Shown here: positions 1 to 7,962 of the stretch, piece after piece
Layout of the letters: the number at the start of each line of letters is the position of its first letter
Numbering within the stretch: the first letter of the stretch is position 1
Notes under the pieces: generated by a model
Seen by the model: the letters and a program-made list of their open reading frames with translations, nothing else
Database searches by the model: none
Told to the model about the DNA's origin: nothing
Made by a program: the position numbers and the translations under genes
From: Leeuwenhoekiella palythoae
GTDB lineage: Bacteria; Bacteroidota; Bacteroidia; Flavobacteriales; Flavobacteriaceae
Length of the DNA stretch: 64,000 nt
Assembly: GCF_900130045.1 (NCBI RefSeq)
Contig: NZ_FQXT01000002.1
Span: forward strand, 434,001-498,000
Direction of reading: 5' to 3'

Positions 1-354
1 GGAAATGGTACGCTTAACTTCGTTTTAGGCGGTTGGGGAAATGATTTTATCAATAACATCGTTCCGTTTTACGGTTACGAATTGATAAGCAGTAATGGCG
101 ACGGACTCGTAAAATCTGAAATTACGTTTGACTATAATTTTTACCGAAAGAATCACCTCAACTTTGGGGCAAACTTTGCCAATCTTGAGAACGATCTTTT
201 TACTACCGGAAACTGGCTTAGCGCTCCTGACTTTACAGGATATTATGTGGGGTATGGTCTGGAAACTATTGTAGGCCCTTTGCAAACTAAAATCTCGTAT
301 TCTCCAGAGATCGAAGATGTATTCTGGAACTTCAGTTTAGGATTTTGGTTTTAA
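1..354 (+). CDS. Patatin-like phospholipase, C-terminal beta-barrel end (partial)
   Basis: The reading frame is open from the first base and stops at 354, so only the last 117 residues are in the window. The segment alternates aromatic and polar residues in beta-strand fashion and ends with FWNFSLGFWF; a terminal aromatic residue is typical of outer-membrane barrels. The run around VPFYGYEL and the SAPDFTGYYVGYGLET segment resemble the C-terminal Omp85-type barrel of the flavobacterial patatin-like phospholipases. That assignment rests on remembered family similarity; the catalytic patatin domain would lie upstream of the window. It could instead be another surface-antigen (BamA/TamA-like) barrel. 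Confidence 0.65.
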   Translation, partial: GNGTLNFVLGGWGNDFINNIVPFYGYELISSNGDGLVKSEITFDYNFYRKNHLNFGANFANLENDLFTTGNWLSAPDFTGYYVGYGLETIVGPLQTKISYSPEIEDVFWNFSLGFWF

Positions 355-465
355 GAAAATATTAGTCTGTTTAGCTGTGTATTTTACGATATTTGTGAAA
401 AACTATATCGTTTTCGAAGAATGATTCAAAAGATGTAGTTTCTAGAACTTTAAAATTGAAACGCT

Positions 466-1626
466 ATGCCTTTCTATCATCAATTAGGTAAAATTCCTCA
501 TAAACGCCATACGCAGTTTAGAAAACCAGACGGGAGCTTGTATTACGAGCAGCTTTTTGGTACCATTGGTTTTGACGGAATGTACAGCAATATGTACCAC
601 GAGCAGCGGCCTACACAAGTAAAAGAAATCAAAAGCAGCAAAAGCGTCAAACCTAAGGTAGCTAAGGCCAATCATATTCAGTCGTATCGCTTTAGAGGTT
701 TTGAGATCAAGCCCGAAGCTGATTATTTAGACAGCCGTAAACCGGTTTTAACCAACAGCGATTGCACAATTATTTTAGCTGCGCCAAAGAGCAAAACGCA
801 AGATTATTTTTATAAGAATAGTGATGCAGACGAACTGATTTTTGTGCATCGCGGCAGTGGTAAATTCCGCAGTCATCTGGGGAATCTTGATTTTAAATAT
901 GGCGATTATCTGTTGATTCCGCGGGGAACTATTTACAAATTAGATTTTGATACTGAAGATAATAGGCTCTTTATCGTTGAATCTAGAAGACCCATTTACA
1001 CGCCTAAGCGCTACCGCAACTGGTTTGGTCAATTGCTGGAGCACTCCCCATTTTGTGAGCGCGATTTGCGCCGCCCGTACGAATTGGAAACTAACAACGA
1101 ATCGGGTGAATTTTTAATGAAAATCAAAAAGCAAGACGACCTTTTTGATATGGTGTACGCATCGCATCCCTTTGATGTGGTGGGTTATGACGGGTACAAT
1201 TATCCTTATGCGTTTTCTATTCACGATTTTGAACCCATTACGGGGCGCGTGCATCAACCACCACCGGTGCATCAAACTTTTGAGACTGATGCTTTTGTGG
1301 TGTGCAGCTTTTGTCCGCGTAAATACGATTATCATCCTCAGAGTATTCCGGCGCCATACAATCACAGCAACATCGACAGCGATGAGGTGTTGTACTACGT
1401 TGACGGTGATTTTATGAGCCGAAATGATATTGAAGCCGGGCATATTTCATTGCATCCGGCGGGCATCCCGCACGGGCCGCATCCGGGAGCTACAGAGCGC
1501 AGTATCGGCAAAACAGAAACCGAAGAACTCGCGGTTATGGTAGATACGTTTAAACCGCTGCAAATCTGTGAAGACGCGATGCCAATTGCAGATGAGACCT
1601 ACTATAAATCGTGGCTAGAGCATTAA
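466..1626 (+). CDS. hmgA: Homogentisate 1,2-dioxygenase
   Basis: Non-haem iron dioxygenase that opens the homogentisate ring to maleylacetoacetate in tyrosine and phenylalanine breakdown; cytoplasmic. The 386-residue product has the double cupin fold layout of the family: an N-terminal cupin with the LIFVHRGSGKFRSHLG stretch around residues 125-140, and a C-terminal metal site made of the His/Glu cluster in YNHSNIDSDEVLYY and the HPAGIPHGPHPGA segment near residues 330-345. Length fits the shorter bacterial form. It lies just before hppD, which makes its substrate, so the two genes form a tyrosine-degradation pair separated by a hairpin repeat. Confidence 0.96.
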   Translation: MPFYHQLGKIPHKRHTQFRKPDGSLYYEQLFGTIGFDGMYSNMYHEQRPTQVKEIKSSKSVKPKVAKANHIQSYRFRGFEIKPEADYLDSRKPVLTNSDCTIILAAPKSKTQDYFYKNSDADELIFVHRGSGKFRSHLGNLDFKYGDYLLIPRGTIYKLDFDTEDNRLFIVESRRPIYTPKRYRNWFGQLLEHSPFCERDLRRPYELETNNESGEFLMKIKKQDDLFDMVYASHPFDVVGYDGYNYPYAFSIHDFEPITGRVHQPPPVHQTFETDAFVVCSFCPRKYDYHPQSIPAPYNHSNIDSDEVLYYVDGDFMSRNDIEAGHISLHPAGIPHGPHPGATERSIGKTETEELAVMVDTFKPLQICEDAMPIADETYYKSWLEH

Positions 1627-1647
1627 TTATTAAATGAGTATTAGAAG

Positions 1648-1736
1648 CTATTTCCTGCTTTCCGCTGTATCTTTTTAATGCTTTCGCCTTTAGGCTCAAC
1701 CAGTAAAAAGGATGCCGCTGCAATCAGGGCTAAAAC
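1648..1736. repeat. Large imperfect inverted repeat of flavobacterial type
   Basis: The hmgA-hppD spacer is almost entirely one imperfect hairpin. The left arm (about 1648-1676) carries CCTGCTTTCCGCTGTATC followed by a T run; the right arm (about 1705-1736) carries an A run and GATGCCGCTGCAATCAGG, which is near-complementary. From memory, this 'tttcctgctttccgct...' sequence recurs at many sites in Flavobacteriaceae genomes, so I read it as a dispersed repeat rather than a gene-specific control element. It may still act as an attenuator or 3' stabiliser between the two genes. Confidence 0.65.
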
Positions 1737-1745
1737 ATAAAAACA

Positions 1746-2906
1746 ATGAGTAAAGAATTGAAATCAGTCGATTACGGACTAGAAAAAATATTTGAAGGAG
1801 CGCAAGACTTTTTACCGCTTTTAGGAACCGATTATGTAGAATTCTATGTGGGCAATGCCAAGCAGGCAGCACATTTTTACAAGACGGCTTTTGGTTTTCA
1901 ATCTTTCGCCTACAGCGGTCTCGAGACCGGAAAAAAAGATCGCGTAAGCTATGTGCTCAAACAAGATAAAATAAGAATCGTTTTGACCTCTCCTTTAGGA
2001 AGTGCTTCACCTATCAATGAGCATATTGTTAAGCACGGCGATGGGGTGAAAGTCGTTGCGCTTTGGGTAGAAGATGCGCGCAGTGCCTTTGAAGAAACCA
2101 CAAAACGTGGTGCAAAACCGTTTATGGAACCTCAGGCAGAAACAGACGAGCACGGCGAAGTCGTGCGTAGCGGAATTTACACCTATGGAGAAACCGTACA
2201 TATGTTTGTAGAGCGTAAAAACTATAATGGGCAGTTTTTGCCAGGCTACCGCAAGTGGGAATCAGATTATAATCCGGAGCCTACCGGTTTAAAATACATT
2301 GATCATATGGTGGGCAATGTGGGTTGGGGCGAGATGAACACCTGGGTAAAATGGTATGAAGATGTGATGGGCTTTGTAAACTTCCTAACCTTTGACGATA
2401 AGCAAATCACAACCGAATATTCGGCATTGATGAGTAAAGTGATGAGCAACGGTAACGGGCGAATAAAATTCCCGATTAACGAGCCGGCAGAAGGCATTAA
2501 AAAATCACAAATAGAAGAATATTTGGATTTTTACGAAGGTCCGGGAGTACAGCACTTGGCTGTTGCTACCGATGATATTGTAAAAACCGTAGCTGCTTTA
2601 AAAGCCCGGGGCGTAGAATTTTTACCACCGCCACCGCAAGCCTATTATGATGATATTCCGCGTCGTTTAGGTGCGCATATGGATACGATGAAAGAAGATT
2701 TGACCAAGCTCCAGGAGCTTTCAATTTTAGTAGATGCTGATGAAGAAGGCTATTTGCTGCAAATTTTTACCAAGCCACTTCAGGACCGGCCTACACTGTT
2801 TTTTGAGATCATTCAGCGTATGGGGGCAAAAGGTTTTGGTGCCGGTAACTTTAAAGCACTTTTTGAATCTATTGAGCGCGAACAGGCGCAGCGTGGTACG
2901 CTTTAG
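1746..2906 (+). CDS. hppD: 4-hydroxyphenylpyruvate dioxygenase
   Basis: Converts 4-hydroxyphenylpyruvate to homogentisate using iron and oxygen, feeding HmgA encoded just upstream. The 386-residue product has two vicinal-oxygen-chelate halves. The iron ligands are visible: His in YIDHMVGNV (about residue 186), His in GVQHLAVATDDI (about residue 270) and Glu in TLFFEIIQRMGAKGFGAGN near the C-terminus. The GFGxGNFKALFESIE ending is the family signature. The length matches bacterial HPPD. The gene starts with ATG directly after the hairpin repeat, so it is either cotranscribed with hmgA or separated from it by that structure. Confidence 0.97.
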   Translation: MSKELKSVDYGLEKIFEGAQDFLPLLGTDYVEFYVGNAKQAAHFYKTAFGFQSFAYSGLETGKKDRVSYVLKQDKIRIVLTSPLGSASPINEHIVKHGDGVKVVALWVEDARSAFEETTKRGAKPFMEPQAETDEHGEVVRSGIYTYGETVHMFVERKNYNGQFLPGYRKWESDYNPEPTGLKYIDHMVGNVGWGEMNTWVKWYEDVMGFVNFLTFDDKQITTEYSALMSKVMSNGNGRIKFPINEPAEGIKKSQIEEYLDFYEGPGVQHLAVATDDIVKTVAALKARGVEFLPPPPQAYYDDIPRRLGAHMDTMKEDLTKLQELSILVDADEEGYLLQIFTKPLQDRPTLFFEIIQRMGAKGFGAGNFKALFESIEREQAQRGTL

Positions 2907-3033
2907 TTTTTGATAATCAACAGAAGAAACTTTCTTCGGACAAAATTGAAAAGCTTTCGTTGAGAAAGAAATTCTCCATTTTAATGGCTATTGGGTTGGG
3001 ATATTAAATCCTTTGGCTATGCCAATAAATTTT

Positions 3034-3067
3034 AAAAATCTCTGTTTGTATTCAAGCAGGGATTTTT
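3034..3067 (+). terminator. Hairpin terminator after hppD
   Basis: AAAAATCTCTG at 3034-3044 pairs with CAGGGATTTTT at 3057-3067 (one G-U pair), giving an A-rich/T-rich flanked stem of rho-independent type. Confidence 0.7.
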
Positions 3068-3076
3068 AGCTTTTGC

Positions 3077-3084
3077 TACTTTTG
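3077..3084 (+). promoter_or_regulatory. -7 box TACTTTTG for the DUF3108 gene
   Basis: Perfect match to the Bacteroidota -7 consensus TAnnTTTG, placed after the hppD terminator and about 60 bases before the start at 3146. I see no convincing TTG at the usual distance upstream. Confidence 0.5.
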
Positions 3085-3145
3085 GAACAACTCTTGTAAA
3101 AGCATGGTATACAACACCTTTGTTGTGCTTTAAAGTAATGTCGCT

Positions 3146-3922
3146 ATGAAAAATAAATACTTAGTATTGTTGATGCTTTTAGTCTCAGGTTTGACCTATG
3201 CACAGGATGCTGCTTTTCAAGATGGAGAATGGTTTCGGTTTAGGATCAGTTATAGCGGCTGGTGGAAAGCCGGGGAAGCAACTTTATCAGTAACTAACGA
3301 AACCCTTAAAGGAAAGCCTGTGTATCACGTAAAAGGGAAGGGTGTTACCACAGGGATGACCAAACTCTTTTTTGGGGTTGAGGATTATTACGAGACCTAT
3401 ATCGATAAAAAAACGACATTACCATACCGCTTTATCCGAAAGATCGATGAAGGTGGGCATACTAAAGATAAAATCATTGATTTTAATCAGCAATCTAACG
3501 TAGCCACCGTAAATGATAAGAAGCATAATGAGGTTAAAACGTTTCAGACCGAGCCCAATATTCACGATATGGTTTCGGCGTTCTATTATTTGCGCAACAG
3601 TATTGATTCAGAAAACTTGAAGGATGGTGATGAGACCGTGATCAACATGTTTTTTGATCAGGAAAATTTCAAATTCAAATTGAAGTTTTTAGGTCGGGAA
3701 GAGGTGAAGACTAAATTTGGAAAAGTAAAGGCGCTAATCTTTAGACCTTATGTGCAAGCAGGTCGCGTTTTTAAAGAGAAAGAAAGTCTTACAGTTTGGA
3801 TTAGCGACGACCAAAATAAAATACCTTTGCAAATCAAAGCAGATTTGGCGGTGGGTTCTTTAAAAGCTGATATTGACGCTTATAAAGGGCTTAAACACCC
3901 ATTCTATATTATACAAGATTAA
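3146..3922 (+). CDS. DUF3108 domain periplasmic protein
   Basis: The 258-residue product has a cleavable signal peptide (MKNKYLVLLMLLVSGLTYAQ) and then a beta-rich domain that resembles DUF3108: an early FRISYSGWWKAGEATLSV strand, a YETYIDKKTTLPYRF stretch and a late TVWISDDQNKIPLQIKADLAVGS segment. These proteins are periplasmic or outer-membrane-associated in Bacteroidota; their function is not established. The stop codon shares its last base with the ATG of the tryptophan dioxygenase family gene (TAATG), so the two are translationally coupled, although no functional link is obvious. Confidence 0.8.
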   Translation: MKNKYLVLLMLLVSGLTYAQDAAFQDGEWFRFRISYSGWWKAGEATLSVTNETLKGKPVYHVKGKGVTTGMTKLFFGVEDYYETYIDKKTTLPYRFIRKIDEGGHTKDKIIDFNQQSNVATVNDKKHNEVKTFQTEPNIHDMVSAFYYLRNSIDSENLKDGDETVINMFFDQENFKFKLKFLGREEVKTKFGKVKALIFRPYVQAGRVFKEKESLTVWISDDQNKIPLQIKADLAVGSLKADIDAYKGLKHPFYIIQD

Positions 3923-4875
3923 TGACTTCAAAAAGCAGTCGAGAGACCCAAGAACAACTAGATGCGCTAAAGGACAAATTTGATGCAATGGGGCAAAACC
4001 TGGATCATCAGCTTGAAGGATTTGTACATAGCAAACCGGTAAATTATTGGGATTACATTCAGGTTGACGCGCTGCTAAGTCTTCAAAATCAACGCACGTT
4101 ATTGCCTGATGAGATGGTGTTTATTATGTACCATCAAATCAACGAACTGCTTTTTAAAATGATTCTGTGGGAAATAGAACAGGTGGCTTATGAACCTGAG
4201 TTAACCACGGAGTTATTTTCTGAAAAATTAAATCGCATCAGCAGGTATTTTGATATGCTCACCTCTTCATTCACCATCATGCGAGAGGGTATGAATATGG
4301 AGCAGTACCTTAAATTTAGACGAACCTTGAGTCCGGCTAGTGGTTTTCAGAGTGCTCAGTACCGGTTTGTAGAATTTGGCTCGACTGAGCTTTTAAATCT
4401 TATTGATGCACGCTTCCGGAAGGATTTTGCTCAAGAAGATGAGACAGACCCATTGTATTATGACAAGGCTGTAGAGCATTTGTATTGGCAAGCAGCCGGT
4501 AAAGATTTTCAAACCGGCGATAAATCCTATACGTTAAAAGCATTTGAATTAAAATATAAGGAAGATTTCATTCGTTTTCTAAAACGTTACAAAACCTTAA
4601 ATTTGTGGGCCAGATTTAAAACCTTACCTCTTTCTGATCAAAAGGATGCAACATTGCTTGCCGCAATGCGTCACTACGATTATACGGTTAATATCACGTG
4701 GGTAATGTCACATTACCATACGGCGTTGCATTATCTAAACCAAGGTAAAGAGCCTCTAGAGGCCACAGGAGGAAGTGATTGGGTAAAATATATGCATCCC
4801 AAATATCAAAAACGCATTTTTTTCCCAGACTTATGGTCGGAGCAAGAGCGTGCAGAATGGGGCCAAAACATTTAA
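3922..4875 (+). CDS. Tryptophan 2,3-dioxygenase family protein
   Basis: Haem-dependent dioxygenase of the TDO family, which opens the indole ring of tryptophan to N-formylkynurenine. The 317-residue all-helical product shows MVFIMYHQINELLFKMILWE (active-site His helix), FRRTLSPASGFQSAQYR (family signature that positions the substrate) and TGGSDWVKYMHP, which corresponds to the TGGSSGxxYL loop of classical TDO. The haem-axial His would lie in the HYDYTVNITWVMSHYHTALHYL helix. It starts inside the stop of the previous gene. Classical TDO has GTGGSSG where this has ATGGSDW, so the substrate may not be tryptophan; many flavobacterial genes carry this variant. Confidence 0.85.
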   Translation: MTSKSSRETQEQLDALKDKFDAMGQNLDHQLEGFVHSKPVNYWDYIQVDALLSLQNQRTLLPDEMVFIMYHQINELLFKMILWEIEQVAYEPELTTELFSEKLNRISRYFDMLTSSFTIMREGMNMEQYLKFRRTLSPASGFQSAQYRFVEFGSTELLNLIDARFRKDFAQEDETDPLYYDKAVEHLYWQAAGKDFQTGDKSYTLKAFELKYKEDFIRFLKRYKTLNLWARFKTLPLSDQKDATLLAAMRHYDYTVNITWVMSHYHTALHYLNQGKEPLEATGGSDWVKYMHPKYQKRIFFPDLWSEQERAEWGQNI

Positions 4876-4905
4876 ACAAAAGATAAATTTTCAACATACC
4901 CTAAA

Positions 4906-6147
4906 TTGAAAAAACTAAGTATTGTACTACTAGCAATGCTCACATTAATGAGCTGTGCAGACGATGAAAGTAAAGAGAAAGAACCCGTTAAAAAGGAAGT
5001 TAAAAAGCCAGTTAATAAGCGGTTTGGTTATGTGCTTGACGACTATGAAGTAGTTTCTGATACGGTACAGTCTGGAGATAGTTTTGGTCAGATTCTTTTT
5101 GAAAACGGGATTGATTACGGTACTATTCAGCAAATAACAGACTCTGTAAAAAATACGTTTGATACCCGTAAAATCGTTGTAGGTAAACCGTATACGCTTT
5201 TAAAAAGCAAAGATTCTACCAATCAAGCTCAGGTTTTTATTTATGAGCAAAACAGAATTGATTACGTGGTTCTTGATTTTAAAGATGAGGTAGTAAAAGC
5301 TGCAGCAAAAAAGCGTCCGGTAACTATAAAAGAACGCGTGGCGCACGGGGTAATCAATGATAACTTATCAAGTACTTTTGATGATCTGGGCGTAAATATT
5401 CTTGTAGCCTATGGGATGGCTGATATTTATGCGTGGACTATTGATTTCTTCCGACTGCAACCTGGTGACAAGTTTAAAGTAGTCTATACCGAAAAATATA
5501 TAAATGATACCATCCCGGCAGGATTTGGTGAGATCAAGGCGAGCTGGTTTGAACATAAAGGCAAGCCTGTTTATGCTTTCGCTTATCAAGCTGATTCTAT
5601 TAACGGAGGTCGAAGAGATTATTACGATCAGGATGCCGATAACTTAAGAAGAGCCTTTTTAAAGAGTCCGCTTAAATTTGGCCGTATTTCTTCGCGCTAC
5701 AATTTAAAACGCCGTATTGCCTATTATGGAAACCGCATTCGTCCGCACAAAGGTACCGACTTTGCAGCGCCTGTAGGAACCCCAATTATGGCAACTTCAG
5801 ACGGTACCGTAATCGCTTCAGAATATCGTGGCGGAAACGGTAATTATGTAAAGCTTCGACATAATGGAACGTATGATACGCAGTATTTGCATATGAGCAA
5901 ACGTGCCGTGAGTCGTGGTGATTATGTGCGCCAAGGTGAAGTGATAGGCTACATAGGGATGACGGGGAATACCAGTGGTCCTCACGTGTGCTATCGTTTC
6001 TGGAAAAATGGAAAGCAAGTTGATCCTTTTTCAATAGATTTACCTACATCAGAGCCGCTTGCCGAAGAATTGCAGCCGGCCTATTTTGAATATATCGCTC
6101 CACTGCGAGCAGAACTAGATGCTATAACCTTCCAAAAATCAACATAA
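4906..6147 (+). CDS. M23 family metallopeptidase lipoprotein with LysM-like domain
   Basis: Peptidoglycan-directed endopeptidase anchored as a lipoprotein. The start is TTG at 4906; the product begins [20 protein letters not shown], a lipoprotein signal with Cys17. Residues about 45-130 look like an OapA/LysM-type domain, and about 250-390 form the M23 domain: H281 and D285 in [14 protein letters not shown]329 in QYLHMS and H360 in GPHVCYRF. The usual zinc-binding HxH is HxC here (C362). The 413-residue length suits the Bacteroidota subfamily. It follows the TDO-family gene by 30 bases and is followed after a single base by pgi. It may act in cell-wall remodelling. Confidence 0.88.
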   Translation: MKKLSIVLLAMLTLMSCADDESKEKEPVKKEVKKPVNKRFGYVLDDYEVVSDTVQSGDSFGQILFENGIDYGTIQQITDSVKNTFDTRKIVVGKPYTLLKSKDSTNQAQVFIYEQNRIDYVVLDFKDEVVKAAAKKRPVTIKERVAHGVINDNLSSTFDDLGVNILVAYGMADIYAWTIDFFRLQPGDKFKVVYTEKYINDTIPAGFGEIKASWFEHKGKPVYAFAYQADSINGGRRDYYDQDADNLRRAFLKSPLKFGRISSRYNLKRRIAYYGNRIRPHKGTDFAAPVGTPIMATSDGTVIASEYRGGNGNYVKLRHNGTYDTQYLHMSKRAVSRGDYVRQGEVIGYIGMTGNTSGPHVCYRFWKNGKQVDPFSIDLPTSEPLAEELQPAYFEYIAPLRAELDAITFQKST

Positions 6148-6148
6148 A

Positions 6149-7792
6149 ATGCAAAAAGTAAATCCCACACAGACTAAAGCCTGGAAAGCGCTTCAGGCAC
6201 ATTTTGAAGACATTAAAGATGTCAAAATGAAAAACCTCTTTGAAGATCAGTCAAGGGCTGAAGCTTTTACTTTGAAGTGGGAAGACTTTTATGTGGATTA
6301 CAGTAAAAACCGAATTACTGAAGAAACTAAATCCTTGCTTCTTGATCTTGCTAAAGAGATGAATCTTGAAGAAGCTAAGGCAGCTTATTTTGATGGTGCA
6401 GCCATCAATGAGACCGAAGATCGTGCAGTGATGCATACGGCATTGCGTCAGCCAAGCACTGCTAGTGTAACGATTGACGGTGAAGACGTTATTCCTGAAG
6501 TAAATGCTGTAAAGGAAAAAATTAAAGGTTTTTGTGATACAGTGATCAGCGGAGCGCACAAAGGCTATACCGGTAAAGCTATTACAGATGTAGTGAACAT
6601 TGGTATTGGTGGATCTGATCTTGGGCCGGTGATGGTTGCAGAAGCTCTAGCGTATTACCACAATCATCTCAACGTACATTTCATCTCTAATGTAGATGGC
6701 GATCACGTTCACGAATCATTAAAAGACCTAAATCCGGAAACGACACTTTTTGTAATCGTTTCAAAAACGTTCACTACACAAGAGACGCTTTCTAATGCAA
6801 CTACTGCGAGAAAATGGTTTTTAAGTAAAGTGGCTGGAGCTGTAGAAGATGGTGAGGCAGTAGCTAAACACTTTGTGGCGGTTTCTACTAATGAAACTGC
6901 GGTTAAGGATTTTGGTATTGACCCAAATAACGTGTTCACGATGTGGGACTGGGTTGGTGGTCGTTTCTCACTATGGAGTTCAGTAGGACTTTCTATCGCT
7001 TTAGCTGTGGGTTACAACAATTTTGAAAGTATGCTTGCCGGGGCGCATAAAGCAGATGAGCATTTCAAGAATACACCTCTTGAGGAGAATATTTCGGTAA
7101 TGATGGCGCTGGTGACGGTGTGGTATAACAATTTCTTTGGTGCCGAAAGCGAAGCGATTATTCCGTATACACAATACTTGCACCGTTTTCCTGCATATCT
7201 TCAGCAGGCGATTATGGAAAGTAACGGTAAAAGTGTGGATCGAAACGGTAAACACGTGGATTACCAAACCGGTCAGATCGTTTGGGGTGAGCCTGGAACC
7301 AATTCGCAGCACGCGTTTTTCCAACTAATTCATCAAGGAACTAAAATTATCCCAACCCACTTTATTGGATATAAAGAAGCATTGCACGGAGATAAAGACC
7401 ATCATAATAAGTTGATGGCAAACTTTTTTGCGCAAACCGAAGCATTGATGAATGGGAAAACCGAGGCTGAAGCTAAAGCTGAATTAGAAGCTTCAGGTAT
7501 GGATGTAGCTGCGATTGAGAAGCTAGTTCCATTCAAGGTTTTTGATGGAAATAAGCCTACAACAACCATTCTTATTGATAAGCTAACACCAGAAAGTTTG
7601 GGTGCTTTGATCGCGTTATATGAGCATAAAATCTTCACCGAAGGTATTCTATGGAATATTTTTAGCTATGATCAATGGGGTGTTGAGTTAGGTAAGCAAT
7701 TGGCTAAAAATGTGCTAACCGACTTAAATTCAGATAGTATTGCGTCGCACGATGCTTCTACCACCGCTTTGATTAAAGCCTTCAAAAGCTAA
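6149..7792 (+). CDS. pgi: Glucose-6-phosphate isomerase
   Basis: Interconverts glucose-6-phosphate and fructose-6-phosphate in glycolysis and gluconeogenesis; cytoplasmic. The 547-residue product carries the two SIS domains and the family signatures: [20 protein letters not shown] (about 148-167), [14 protein letters not shown] (about 204-217), and [20 protein letters not shown] (about 378-397) with the catalytic Glu and His. The length is that of the E. coli-like enzyme. The ATG lies one base after the upstream peptidase stop, so it is the last gene of that run. Confidence 0.97.
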   Translation: MQKVNPTQTKAWKALQAHFEDIKDVKMKNLFEDQSRAEAFTLKWEDFYVDYSKNRITEETKSLLLDLAKEMNLEEAKAAYFDGAAINETEDRAVMHTALRQPSTASVTIDGEDVIPEVNAVKEKIKGFCDTVISGAHKGYTGKAITDVVNIGIGGSDLGPVMVAEALAYYHNHLNVHFISNVDGDHVHESLKDLNPETTLFVIVSKTFTTQETLSNATTARKWFLSKVAGAVEDGEAVAKHFVAVSTNETAVKDFGIDPNNVFTMWDWVGGRFSLWSSVGLSIALAVGYNNFESMLAGAHKADEHFKNTPLEENISVMMALVTVWYNNFFGAESEAIIPYTQYLHRFPAYLQQAIMESNGKSVDRNGKHVDYQTGQIVWGEPGTNSQHAFFQLIHQGTKIIPTHFIGYKEALHGDKDHHNKLMANFFAQTEALMNGKTEAEAKAELEASGMDVAAIEKLVPFKVFDGNKPTTTILIDKLTPESLGALIALYEHKIFTEGILWNIFSYDQWGVELGKQLAKNVLTDLNSDSIASHDASTTALIKAFKS

Positions 7793-7848
7793 AAATTACC
7801 AGCTTATTTAGATTTAGTTTTTTAACAGTTAAAGGTTAAAATAGAATA

Positions 7849-7895
7849 GTTAAGGGTTAAATGTTGACATTTTATGTCAAGATCTAATCCTTAAC
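7849..7895. promoter_or_regulatory. Nested inverted repeat upstream of TonB receptor operon
   Basis: A perfect dyad TTGACAT-TTT-ATGTCAA lies at 7864-7880 and is enclosed by GTTAAGG (7849-7855) and CCTTAAC (7889-7895). The region sits 70-110 bases before the receptor start at 7963, upstream of a near-consensus -7 box (GACTTTTG, ending about 7935). It is a plausible operator for a dimeric regulator; no regulator gene is adjacent. Confidence 0.45.
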
Positions 7896-7962
7896 ATTGC
7901 GTTAATATTTAATTAGGTCTTTATTAAGACTTTTGCGCAAAATCTAAATTTAAACAAGCACA

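Noticed and set aside
1114-1443. Overlapping frames on both strands inside hmgA
   Set aside because: The region codes for the conserved dioxygenase; the other frames have no recognisable domain.
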